From: Isoetes taiwanensis | Taxonomy: Eukaryota > Streptophyta > Lycopodiopsida > Isoetales > Isoetaceae | DNA length: 64,000 nt | Assembly (NCBI GenBank): GCA_021234155.1 | Contig: JAJEKV010000058.1 | Span: forward strand, 8,682,992-8,746,991 | Direction of reading: 5' to 3' | Position numbers and translations under genes: made by a program | Shown here: piece after piece, positions 9,826 to 20,329 of the stretch | How positions within the stretch are numbered: the stretch's first letter is position 1 | Layout of the letters: every line of letters starts with the position of its first letter | Notes under the pieces: model-generated | Database searches by the model: none | What the model was told of the DNA's origin: nothing | What the model saw: the letters and a program-made list of their open reading frames with translations, nothing else

Positions 9826-10322
9826 TGAAGCGTGTGGATCCTAAAAAGGGTAAAAATGTAATGCCTATCACCCCCAACATGTATCAATATTGTTACCACA
9901 TGTTCTTATCGCATTGTTACCCCATTGTTAACATTGTTCTTGTAGGTCAATGGTGTGGACCACCCAAGGGGTATTGAGGCTGAGACTACTAAGCAAATTA
10001 TCCTCTACAGTAGGTTGGATTGGAAGAATAAGAAGGTGAAAGTGAAGCACCAATGCAATAAGGAGCTAGTAGGTGAAGGAACTATCATATTGCTGATCCT
10101 ATCCAAGCTGTCAATGATGAAAGGTTAGGAGAGGATAAAGTGGGTGTGGCCATAACAAGTTTAGAAGAAAAATGGAAGGAAAAAGGGTTAAATCACCAGG
10201 ATTGCATAGCTTGTATTAAACAATTGGAGGCTCCATGCATCATGCCATGGCCTATAGCCTGCATTGAGTTTATAGGAGAATTCCTTTTACCAGAGCCAGA
10301 GGTTGTGGATGACACTGATTTT
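9826..10322 (+). pseudogene. 5' part of a transposase-like gene, interrupted by the 7.56-kb transposon
   Basis: A short exon-like start (ATG 9826, MKRVDPKKG) is followed by a plausible intron (GTAAAAATG... to CTTGTAG, ~9855-9946). Next comes VNGVDHPRGIEAETTKQIILYSRL and, after a frame change near 10085, YHIADPIQAVNDERLGEDKVG and EKWKEKGLNHQDCIACIKQLE. The frame reaches DDTDF at 10322. Removing the 7,561-bp insertion and one TTTT copy rejoins it in frame to VNAPPIAARTTF on the far side (17888 on). This is therefore the N-terminal part of the gene whose transposase-like core lies at 18.7-19.5 kb. Confidence 0.6.
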
Positions 10323-10351
10323 GGGTCTAAGTTAGATATTGGGGTACAAAA
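10323..10351 (+). repeat. Left terminal inverted repeat of the 7.56-kb transposon
   Basis: 29 bp, starts GGGTCTAAG, ends GGGGTACAAAA; exact inverse of 17855-17883. Confidence 0.92.
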
Positions 10352-10607
10352 AAGCGCGACAAGCGGAAGCAGATTAAGCACGCGAAGCAGCTATTCTTCG
10401 CACCTTCTCGATTCCCCGTAGCCTTTTCGCGAAACAATGATCCGGCTGTCGGACCAGAATCAATCATTAGCCGAAATCGATAATTGATCTGGCTTTGACG
10501 CATAGATTATACCCTATTTTCTGATTCAATTGTACCCTCTCGCTTTCGAGATTTTTTTCCTTGCGCTTGCTTCATACCTTGCTTTTTGTTAATTCATTGC
10601 TTTTGCG

Positions 10608-12468
10608 ATGGCCGGAGAAGGATTATTCCTCGCCATAAAAAGTGGCGGTCGCAGGATACCGTGGATCAAGAATATTGGAACAGGTGTATGGGACAGAACC
10701 ATTCAATCCTTTAAAGAAAAAGGCAAAATAAAAATTTATTTTGTCCGCACTCATCTGAAGCAACAATTGGAGGACTTGGTCGAAGTTCACGTATCCCAGG
10801 CGGGATTACCAAACAACGAATTGAGGAAACTCGTTGCTTTGACATTTGCTTGGGAGCATTGTGGTCGTGCAGAGCAAGATCATGAGGGTCATAAGATAAA
10901 TTGGGATGCATACAAGTCACAGGTTTCTGTTTGGTCGAGAAAAAAACCAAGGGATGATATGGATGTAAAGAAAGAAGATGTTAAAAAAATGAAAACCGTA
11001 CATCCTTCAGGCCAAAGCACACCTCAGCCTTCAGGCAGAAGAACACCTCAGATGGAATTAAAAGCGAAATCAGGTCAGCCAAATGAATTTTCTGTTTGCA
11101 ATTGTAGTTTCAATATTTCTTTGATTGATGAGGAAGTCAAGAAGTTGGAAACAGAGTTAGATAACTGTCAAACAGATTTGGCTAAGATTATTAGTAAGAT
11201 TGAGGTTGACAACAACTCCCTAGCACGGGAGCAAGTAATGATTTATATAGCAAAGAAGGAGGTGAGTAGACTACAGAATGAATTATCTGCTTTGAATGAC
11301 AAAGCAGATAAAACAGATGAAGATTTGACCCAGATTGCAGATTTGAAGCATAAAATAAGTGGAGAGCTTTACTTCTGCTCCAAACTGGAAGCTTGCCTTC
11401 CAAAGGTAAGTGTTGAAGCAGTAGATGAAAGGGAGAAGAAGCAAAGGCTAAAAGCCTCTTTAGAATTCAGACTTCAAGAAAGCGTGGTGGTTTTAGAAGT
11501 CGCTAGGCGGTTGATGCACCAGACACTTCGGAATCTCTATCATGACTATGAAGAAGAGATTGCCGTGTTTTATGGAGAACTCATGTCTTTGCATGTGGAT
11601 TGGTATTCAATCCACAATATACTTTGAGTATGAAGTTGCCATGTGAACATGCCTATCACTTGGCATGTTGCATGCTTCTGTATGAAAAGAAGGCATGCTT
11701 CAGGTGCTTAAAGGAAGTTCCCAGGGATTTGTTTGTGGAACTTGGTTTAGAAGTTGGAGCTGAAGATGGAGCTGAGGTAGCCATCAGCAGTGGGTTTGGA
11801 GCAGGCACTAGTAGTGCTTTTGCTTCACCCTACAAACAGTCAACTTCTTCACCAAAATTCGTTGCTGAGTCTCCATTAGTTCCTGATTATACTCTAGCAG
11901 CTGTGGCATCACCAAAACCTATTACAAAAGCTGTGGCATCACCAAGTCCTGTTACAACAGCAGTTGAAGCATTAAAAAAGGTAACCATTTGGTGTTTTTA
12001 TGTGTTTGTTTTGTAAACTTTATTTCATGTCTATTCTAACTAGTTTCCTTACTGATTCAGATTGGTAAGGAAAAGCCCAAAAAGAGAGTAAAACTTGCAC
12101 TAGTGGTTGACAGCACTGATGAAGAAGAAGAGCCTGAACAGACTGCTTCTGCAGTTGTGAGCACCATAAAGTCGAGGTTGAGGAGTAGAACTGCAGGAGA
12201 AAACTCTAGGGTTGATGAAGTTGTAGATCTGGACGAAGAAGCTGGTGGTGCTGATCACATTGCAACAAAGGCTGCTGATAAAGGGAAGAATGTAGCAGAA
12301 GAAGAAGAACAAGTACAAGCACCTGCAGTGGAGAAGAAGAAGAAGGGTAGGCCCCCTAAGAAGATGCCAACACAACCTCCAAAAGGTGATCCTCAGAATG
12401 TTATTTACAAAATGTTAACTGGTCAGTGTCCAGGTTCAGTGTCTGAGTTCCTGAAAACTTTGAAATAA
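10608..12468 (+). pseudogene. Transposon accessory protein: conserved N-terminal domain, coiled coil, RING-like finger, AT-hook (one frame break)
   Basis: ATG 10608 (context GCGATGG). Residues ~1-110 form a conserved domain (QAGLPNNELRK...FAWEHC...INWDAYKSQVSVWSRKK) that also occurs in the related element at 45.5-46.0 kb (QQGLTNYEVRT...FAWQRT...VDWAQF...MKWSEEQ). Residues ~180-320 are heptad-like coiled coil (EEVKKLETELDNCQTDLAKI). The frame stops at 11627. A shift near 11590 gives the second half of a RING-type finger (CEHAYHLAC then CFRC); the first Cys pair is lost at the break. After ALKK a clean 80-bp intron (11981-12060, GTAACC...TTCAG) leads to exon 2: KEKPKKRVK, acidic stretches and KKKKGRPPKKMP (AT-hook), stop at 12468. 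A chromatin- or DNA-binding helper of the transposase is my inference. Confidence 0.6.
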
Positions 12469-12642
12469 CACTTGAAAGTTCTTTGAAAACTTTGAAAACT
12501 TTGAAATGACACTTGTGTTAATTTGTTGAAAGACAAAGAATTTGAAGTTTGGAACTAATTTCTTTTGTTAAGACAAGTTAAATTGATGTGTAATTGTTGA
12601 TGTTTGAGTTTTTGTTTTATGAATGTTGCGCAGACCCTTTAG

Positions 12643-13261
12643 AAAAGAAAAAAACTTGTCATCCTAGACTTAAATGGAGTTCGGTGAGCACATTTCAAAA
12701 CAGAACTGAATTAAAAATTCAGCAGGGCTCAAGAAGCATTATCGCGGGGGGAAAGTGGTGGTGTGCGCACTGTGAGCTGATAAGGTTTTAGAAGGGTGCT
12801 TTGCGGATTTGAGGTAGCCATATGGTCTTCTATGATGAAGCACAACATCATAGAAATCCTAAATGTTATAGTGCCACCTTCCTTTATAGGAAGGTTCAAG
12901 TTCATTTGGGGTCGAGAAAGAGTGCGAGGTGATGCCTTTCAATTTTTCAGGGGAATCCGAACAAGCCGGTGCTTATGAAGCCAATTGTAAAAGTGTATGA
13001 GGCTTTTGAGGATGTAGGGGAGGTAGTGCTAGTTGATGACTCATTGTACAAGACTTTCTTGTCCCCACAAGACACTTGCTTCATAATTGAAAAATTTGAT
13101 AATGACATCAATGACAAAGGTTTCAATTTCTTAGTCTGATTTTCGCAAACTTGGCTCAATCCAAGAACCCTCAAAAGTGGTTGCACGAAAGCAAAGATAT
13201 TGAAGATAAAGTTCAAGAAGAGGACATCGACATACTTAGGCTTCTCGGGCTGACCATCTAA
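12643..13261 (+). pseudogene. FCP1/NIF-like HAD phosphatase domain remnant inside the transposon
   Basis: Motifs appear in the correct order but in changing frames. LVILDLNGVLVST (12657-12695) is the HAD motif I region; plant FCP1-like proteins often have DLNG. FEVAIWSSMMKHNIIEILN (from ~12805) is the WSS motif region. FIWGRE follows. NPNKPVLMKPIVKVYEAF and EVVLVDDSLYKTFLSPQDTC (12952-13080) contain the DD pair. LSLIFANLAQSKNPQKWLHE leads to a stop at 13261. The layout matches CTD-phosphatase-like (FCP1 homology) domains that remove phosphate from proteins. At least three frameshifts make it inactive. A start exon may precede a CTTTAG acceptor at 12642. It lies between the accessory gene and the transposase, so it is either a captured host gene or a normal part of this family. 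Confidence 0.68.
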
Positions 13262-13841
13262 GTGAGCTAGCGAGGTGGAAAGTGGCTATTCTCAAAAGCA
13301 TTAGGTTAATGAAGGAAATTGTTAAGGTATGTTGTTTAATTTCATTTAGTTGTGTTGTTATGCTATTGAAGTGATTGTAGTAATGTCATTGCTTTCAATT
13401 CATTTAGTTGCATTTTTTGTATGTTGTTTGATTTGAATTACTTGGTTTGACAGAACCTAGAAGTTGCAGTGCCTGAGGAAGCAATTGAGGTAACTATCAC
13501 GATCACTCATAATAAAAATGATAGCAACATAGAAACGGATGAGCAACATGAGTTCACAAGGAGCATGTTTTGGAGAAAATAGAAACGTAGTACAAGTTGG
13601 TAGCCAGGAGATGTCTAAGCTACAAGGCTTGATAGATGATATAAGTATAAACATACTGATGCAGGCGGGAGATAAAGTACATGAAGATAATAATAACAAT
13701 CCTGCAGGTAATAATACTGATTTTGTCAATGAACAGGATGAAGAGCCTGCAAGAGAAGATAAAACACAAGATACTACTCTTATTGCTGATACCGGCACTT
13801 CAAATGATGCAGCAACAGGAATTCTCACAGAAGGAGAATAA
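13262..13841 (+). pseudogene. Downstream exon-like segments with acidic, Asn-rich C-terminus
   Basis: Following the phosphatase remnant, IRLMKEIVK (to 13326) is joined by a plausible 127-bp intron (13327-13453, GTATGT...TTGACAG) to NLEVAVPEEAIEVTITITHN. One frame change near 13560 leads to an open frame ending at 13841 (SQEMSKLQGLIDDISINILMQAG, then acidic DNNNNPAGNNTDFVNEQDEEP). I do not recognise a domain. It may be the tail of the phosphatase-containing gene. A poly(A)-like region (AATGAATATAATATT) follows at ~13956. Confidence 0.35.
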
Positions 13842-14870
13842 GAGTCTATAGACTCTTTTCAATATTTATGTAACTTAGCCTGTATGTAATCTGAACAAAG
13901 ACAAAGAAGTGAGTTGTACAGCTTTTGTACATATATTGTAACAATTTTTTTATCTAATGAATATAATATTTACCTGCACTTGCAGAGTTTCTACTTGCAA
14001 AATTGTTGTCCCAGTTTATATTTGAATGTAATGGTTTCTCCTATGCTTGTCTCTGTATCCAGCATGAAGTCCAAATCCTAATTGGTTAAACAAACAAACC
14101 TGTATATGAAGCCAATCTTTGAACATATGCATGTAAAAAGGGTTTAGAGTATTTACTTTGTGCATTGTCTTGAGCAGTCCCCAATTGAACACTTGCAGAA
14201 AGTTTCCACCATTTGTTTCCAAGGACCAAACTGAAGGGATGCACAGTTAAGCATAAACTCGAAAACAATTAGCACGCCGCCAGACAAAGCGTAAAATGCA
14301 TAAAAGCAAAGGCAGAAGACATTGATCAAGTCGGTCCGGGACTACAAATTTGTGCAACAAAAGAATTTGTTAGCTTCCATTGATAGGTTTGTTAGAAACA
14401 ATAGGTTTGTTAGAAACAATGTAGCAGCAATGAGCCACTTTACATGTGAATGATGTGCTTATGCCTCTTCGAAGCATAAGCAGAAAAAACGGTCTGCAGT
14501 GTTAGCACTCTACAGTGAAGGGATGCCATCACTTTTGGCATGTCTCTTCACTCATCTTGAACTTGTTGTTGCCAAGACTCTCCATATCAAATTTCACTTG
14601 TCTAATAAGGTGATACACACACACTAGCAACCGGCTTGTCCACTAATAACTCAAAGTGGAGTGCATCCATCCGCTTGTAGTAGTAGCCAGAAACTATGAC
14701 TTCTCCCACACCAAATGCGTAACCCCATGAGTCTTCATATGCATCTAACAATGTATGTTTAGTCTCTGACACCTAAGAACATAAAAGTCAACTCCTTCAA
14801 AGATCCTCCGGATCTGCATTTACAACAAAGTTATCTCCAACTTCTAGAACAGAATCGGGAGGTATTCATT
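13842..14870. other. Non-coding interior of the transposon
   Basis: No clear frame. It separates the two convergent gene sets. A short direct duplication (ATAGGTTTGTTAGAAACAAT) lies at 14380-14419. Confidence 0.5.
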
Positions 14871-14874
14871 AGCC

Positions 14875-17661
14875 TCATCATCATCCTCTTCTTCATCCTC
14901 ATCCTCATCTTCATCTTGAACCGCTTTTGTTGGCTGATTGTTTTCTCAGAGATTTCTTCAACTTCAGTTCATTTGTGGACCAAGCTCCCAATCGAAGCTT
15001 TGTTCATGCAATCATCCCATTTTCCATGAAAGCAAAAAGGAATGTAAAACAAGAGAGGCACCTGTGGGCAACTTTTGCAGGATTTGTTTTGTCACATGGT
15101 GCGATGGAATGAAGTTTAGAGCTCCCACAAAGTGATCTCCATTCCCTCTTTTCAGATTTGTCTACATTTTCGGGTTCAATATGCCAAAAACCCGCAATAT
15201 AGAACAGAAAAATGTCACCTCAAATGAAGAAGAATGCAATGGTACTGATTGAATTTACCTTCTTATATTTGGGTCGGTGGGTTGTTCATCATATACCAAT
15301 TCATGAAATCCACAACGCCTTTGGCACGCCCAATTTCCGGGAATCATACTTCAATTGTTCTCTTGCCAAAATCCTTTTTAGGATTGCACCTTGTCCATCA
15401 TGTTCTCCTTTCCCATAAGAGCCGGCAAAAAAAATTCCATTCATACTCAATTCCTTCACTATTGACATAGTTCCATCCTAAATACCAAAAGGTCTTGCTC
15501 CTTTGAACTGTGGGCGTGCAACCATCACTCCAAAAATATGTTTGTTGTACAAAATATTTTGTACTCGAGCCATCTGCATGAACTTTCAAGCAATGTTGTA
15601 CAAACTCACCGCTATGATCTCTATCATCTGAAATATAAAAATGTACTTCCTTTATGATTCTCCTCTCATTACTGGCCGATGGTCTCCGCTGAGTTGTCTT
15701 CCTTTCTTTCTTTGCTGCTTTTCCTTCTCTAGTTCCCTTCTCTCGCTTCCTTAGCTTCCATATCTTCTATCTCATCCCGGGTTGCATGTCTATATGTGAT
15801 ATGAACCAAAATTGATGCCTCGATCAGGTGCCGGTGGCAAGATTGTGCCTCTTTCTGAATTTTAAACTCGTAATTTTCAGCAAAATCAATAATCGAGACA
15901 ACCGCACCCTTCAGAAAAGTATCCAAGCACTTCCGAATTGCTTTGCTCGCCAAGCAGTGCAAACATAATTGTGTGGGATGAATTGTACCGGTGTCTTCAA
16001 GCATGTCTTTGGAATTGGGGTGTGCTCTCTTTCTTGTATGCAAGTCTAGTTACCTTCTTTGGTTTTTTCCCATTTTTTTTTTCTTGGTGGTCTCCTTCAT
16101 GTAACCAACCTCTTTGTTTTTTGAAAACAAAGATCATTTGTAAGTTTGCAAAGACAAGCACAACAATCACAAGCACAAAAATCATTTAAGCACAAATGCC
16201 AAATACACTACCTTTTCAAACTGTTTCCACTCCACTTTGTAATCGACTCCTCCTTCTCCTTTGGACATATTGGCAACTTTGTTTGTAAGACCACACAGAA
16301 ATTTATTTGTAAGATGTTGCATCAATCATCTTAACAACTCAAAATAGAATGTTCAAACATCTTAACATTAAAAAAAAGAGTACCTTTTCAATCCACAATC
16401 CTTGCATGCCACCGCAGACAATTATGTTTGTGCCACTCTTCATCTTCATCCTTAGGGCAGATCATTTGCCTCCAAAAATCACTAGTGGATTTATAAACAT
16501 GGTTCTTGGTCGCACAAAAGTTACCATCACCACAAACAAAGACAAGTACGGTTGCAATCTTTATGCACGCCATTTGATCTGTTTCGATTTTGTTGAGTGC
16601 TTGCATCACATATTCAAAGTGCATGTGATATTGGCAAAGAAAGTTTTTCTTTCATTTAAGCGCCTCACAAATGATGGCTTCAAAGAATTCAAATGTGCTT
16701 TGGGTAATCTTAATGTCATTGAATTCCTTCTTGAAGTTCATGTAAAATTGCAACCGCAAAACAAAGAAGATCTATATAGAAACAGTATATATGCAAATGT
16801 AAGAAACATACTAAGGTGGAAATCACCCGAGATATTTCAAGCGGTTGTATTGGATGATCAATTTTATCGCCATCATTGTAACAAACTTTCTCACATGCTT
16901 CTCAGATGGTGAAACTCGTGTGTTTTCTGTCCGTAACTTGTAAACACAATTCCTAACCTCGCCACTCAATGCATCACACCTCTTTTTCCTTGAAAACATT
17001 GACCACGGACCACATTTCTTGGTGCGCCATTATTCTTCTTCTCGGGTTGCAAAAGAACAACAGATTTTCTAGATATATGAAGGAGACGTCGCGACATGCT
17101 AGAGGATTGGTTGATGGATTTTGCCGATGAAGATACCATTTGCAAAGTAGATTTTCTTGCTTGCAATACATCTGTCTTCCTTAATTTCTTTTTGTTCATT
17201 GAGTGTCTCCCGAACATTTTTAATCACATTCTTCATGATCTTGCTTTGATCATGATCAACAAAATCCACTTCCAAAGGCAATTTCGCCTTCACTCTCTTC
17301 ACAAATCTGTGCACCACCATTGCTTTATCCCCTTCTTTCAAATGCTTTGTGATTTCGTTGAAATAATCGCCCATTTTTGGACAATTCTTGAAGCCTTCTC
17401 GACTCAAGCCCTCGCTCAATTTCAGGGTGCAAGTTTTGAAATTCTTTTCTCTCTCCCTTTTTCTTTTTCATTTGCCTTGATTGCCTTCTTTCTCGGCTTG
17501 AATTTCCGGAAAACTTTGAGTCTCTTTTCCTCATCCAAATCGAAACCGATTGATCCATTGAGGATCGTGGATGTACGAGAGAATTTTGCGGTCTGAGAAA
17601 CTGTGATGTACAAAGAACAGTTCGCTTTCAGAGGTACAAGTGAATGATCATTCCCCGCCAC
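14875..17661 (-). pseudogene. DFAENY-type DDE transposase of the 7.56-kb element, heavily decayed
   Basis: Read right to left. N-terminal region 17661-17099 spans three frames (MAGNDHS... with GTG in place of ATG; basic KPRKKAIKANEKEK; YFNEITKHLKEGDKAMVVHRFVKRV). The last part is shared with the related element at 44.5-45.1 kb. A Cys/Trp-rich middle (16624-16388) reads EYVMQALNKIETDQMACIK and CPKDEDEEWHKHNC. The core at 15900-15750 reads VVSIIDFAENYEFKIQKEAQSCH. The next block, 15589-15398, reads YFWSDGCTPTVQRSKTFWYLGWNY and WNFF. The C-terminus (~15140-14880) has GSSKLHSI, then an Asp/Glu-rich tail. DFAENY plus SDG...WNFF is the pattern I know from uncharacterised animal and plant transposase-like proteins. 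Many stops and frameshifts make it inactive. It would bind the terminal repeats and catalyse excision. Confidence 0.6.
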
Positions 17662-17854
17662 AAAAAATTCAAGAAACAGACCGCCATCTCAAAACAGATC
17701 ACGCCAGATCATTTCGAACCGAATTTGATTTTTTGAAGCAGCCATGTCATCGATCCGAAGCAATTGGCTAAAAACGGATCATCGTGTTCCCGCTCTCCAA
17801 GCACCCCCAAGCACAGCAGATCAAGCACGAAAAGCAGAGCGTCCGGACGGGTGC

Positions 17855-17883
17855 TTTTGTACCCCAATATCTAACTTAGACCC
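17855..17883 (-). repeat. Right terminal inverted repeat of the 7.56-kb transposon
   Basis: Exact inverse of 10323-10351; followed by TTTT, the proposed target-site duplication. Confidence 0.92.
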
Positions 17884-19524
17884 TTTTGTTAATGCACCTC
17901 CAATAGCTGCCAGGACCACATTTTTAGAGAATAGGGCACAGTCAGTGGTGAAACATTATCCTAGCAAGAGGTCCAAGTCAAGTAGTGATTGTTTACGTGA
18001 AGCTATGACTAAGGTAAGGGGGAATGTTGTTGGGCTAATTGTGTTCAGAAGTTTGAAATTGATGAATTGGTGGAAGCAAGAGCCACCTTCGAAGAGTATA
18101 CTTATGATGAGAGGAGGACTTACATGTACTCCATTCATGAGCTTGCACTTCAAGATGAAAAATATCCAAAGAAAAAAAATACTTACTGCTAGGGGCATGA
18201 TATGTATAGTTGCATGGATAAATATTCATCGCATTCCAATTTCATCTTGGCAAAATTGGCAAGCAAGTCATGCAAAGGGGAGCAAAATTGCATTATATGG
18301 AAATAATGGCATGTTGAGGCCAACTTCTAGGATCCTGACTGCTTGGGAGGTTTTTGAAAAATATGTTGAATTCAATGCTGAGAATATGCCACATAAAAGT
18401 AGGAAAGATCAACAAGGAAAAATAGTTGTCGAGAAGAGATTGCCATCCTATTGTACCCAGAAGAGCATATTGAAGGAAGTGAATGCTTTGCTTCGAGAAC
18501 TAATGGTACCTGCAATATCTCAACCCAGCTTCAGTAGACTATGGAGCAAGCACTTCAAGCATGTCACTATAGACACTTCGAACAACTTTGCAAAGTGCAA
18601 CTTGTGTGCTAAGTTGAAAGAGATTCTGGATAAGACCAAGCAACCAAGCCAAAGGGCTAAGATAAGGGAGCAAATGAAAGATCACATGACAATCCAACTA
18701 TCATGTAGATCCACTTATTGGATTTGGAGAACATTAAATCATGTTTGGAATCCAATAACTATGTTTGTATTATACATGACAAGATGGATCAATCGAAGAC
18801 TTGTTTGCCACAGTATAGTTACATACCCAAGCAAATCAATAGAGCTTATCCTATGCAAGTCTCTCTGACAGGTGCAATAGTGCATAGCTCAGTGCCAATT
18901 TATTATGGCCATTTTAGTTTGCAAGTGTGGAGTGATGGTCCCGATTTTCATATTGGAAGTGTGATGAGGTGCTTGAGGAACTATGAGAGTGGTTATTCTG
19001 GTGACCTCCACAACCCTGGAGGTGGTAGCCAACCACTCTTCAGTGCATTGTTGGATAGAAAGCCTAATAATTTAGAGAAGTTTACTAAGGCAAGGTTTAG
19101 GAAGTCAGGTGCTTCTGAACATGTCGGAGCCTCAAGTTCACATCCCCAACCTCGAGATCTACGACCAAAGTTCCTTCTCCAACTTGACAATTGTGCTGGA
19201 CAAAATAAAAACAGTTATATGTTCTCATTCCTATCTTATTTAACAGCTGTGGGTGTCTTTGAAAGAGTGAATTTAGGGTTCTTAATGCCTGGACATACTC
19301 ATGAGGATGTGGATGCATTGTTTGGGAAGTATAGTGCGCAGTTGAAATCTCAAACTGTGACCAATCTTCCTAAACTAATGGAAGTTCTTAGTGAATGCAT
19401 TTCACCTTCTCCTATAGGGTTGATCATACAAGAGGTGCCTGATTGGAAGAATTTTATCGAAGGTTATGCTCTTGATATGGAAGGTCAATCTAGACCTCTT
19501 CAGTACACTTTCTGGGTCATGGGA
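17884..19524 (+). pseudogene. 3' part of a transposase-like gene (RNase-H-like, DUF7869-like motifs)
   Basis: Continues the frame broken at 10322: VNAPPIAARTTFLENRAQSVV, KRSKSSSDCLREAM. After frame changes near 18030 and 18230 come ELVEARATFEEYTYDERRTY and HELALQ. Next are AWEVFEKYVEFNAENMPHKSR, EKRLPSYCTQKSILKEVNALL, SQPSFSRLWSKHFKHV and CNLCAKLKEILDK. A shift near 18695 gives CIIHDKMDQSKTCLPQ, GHFSLQVWSDGPD, LQLDNCAGQNKNSYMFSFLSYL and MPGHTHEDVDALFGKYSAQL. The HDKMD, LDNCAGQNKN and GHTHEDVDALFG blocks look like the three acidic clusters of a DDE/RNase-H fold. The frame is cut at 19524 by a dispersed repeat. It is a second transposon type, older than the element inserted in it. Confidence 0.6.
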
Positions 19525-19527
19525 AAT

Positions 19528-19600
19528 CTTATATTATAATGTTATGCCGTAATTCCTGGATTTGGATCCAGCCCTAGATCTAACGGCCACAAATAACTTG
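19528..19600 (+). repeat. Dispersed repeat border that truncates the transposase frame
   Basis: Matches 6268-6292 over 25 bases with one difference, and more weakly beyond. The transposase similarity ends just before it. Confidence 0.5.
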
Positions 19601-20329
19601 ACAAGATCAAAGGGTCTACATGAAGCCTTTTTTTTTTTTTTAATTAGAAGGTCCAAATAAAGCCCTTTTGTCCACGAAGCCACGAAATCCCATTGTTGCC
19701 ACAATTTTTAGAGCTTTGCTATGGCGCCCGATGGCAAGCTATGGCGTCAACGGCAACTTGCAAATGGATATGGGCCTCTTCATACATTTCTGTCGCCAGA
19801 GTGCATCAAGGTGGATGCACTTCATCTAGACTAGCGTGAGCCAACGTAAGAGTTAGGGCTGTTCATTGAGCCATACAGGAGAATCAGATGCTTATGTGAT
19901 TTGCTTAAAGATGGATTCACATTTTCGTAAGGCACCTCAAGCTTTTAGATCTGAAAATAACCCATATGTCCCAGAAGCACATGAAAATGGAGGTCTCTTA
20001 TTAGACAGTGCAATCAGAGGTGTCTTATTAATGGCAGGTAGTTGCTACATGTAATTATTTTACGATGAATTGTGCTTTAAACTGTAGTTGTTTTGATCTT
20101 AGCTAGCTTATAATATAGGGATCCACTCCATGAACATGTGCTTTTAGAGCTGGGTCTCTATCTACGTCATCTTACAGTTAGATATTGCCCTTAGAATTGG
20201 TCTGGTTGAAATAGGACATGGCAGAGTTAGCTGCAGATCATTATGTGTTTTCATTTTGTCTAAAGCAGAATATAAAGATTTTGTCTTTCGCTTTTAGGAT
20301 CGAACTGTGTCCAACGGCCATCTACAAAT

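Larger units (their letters stand above)
10323..17883. mobile_element. 7,561-bp DNA transposon with perfect 29-bp terminal inverted repeats (Sola-like candidate)
   Basis: The left end (10323-10351) and right end (17855-17883) are exact reverse complements over 29 bases, starting GGGTCTAAG and ending GGGGTACAAAA. Both flanks carry TTTT (10319-10322, 17884-17887). With one TTTT removed the surrounding reading frame is restored (DDTDF then VNAPP), which supports a 4-bp target-site duplication. Similar subterminal words (AAGCACG..AAGCAG) sit ~20-40 bp inside both ends. Inside: a + strand accessory gene starting 285 bp from the left end, an FCP1-like phosphatase remnant, and a - strand transposase starting ~220 bp from the right end. 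A 4-bp duplication is described for Sola, Chapaev and Ginger groups among others. The exact superfamily is not established here. Confidence 0.82.

Noticed and set aside
14016-14470. Short minus frames upstream of the convergent gap
   Set aside because: They do not continue transposase similarity and lack conserved motifs.
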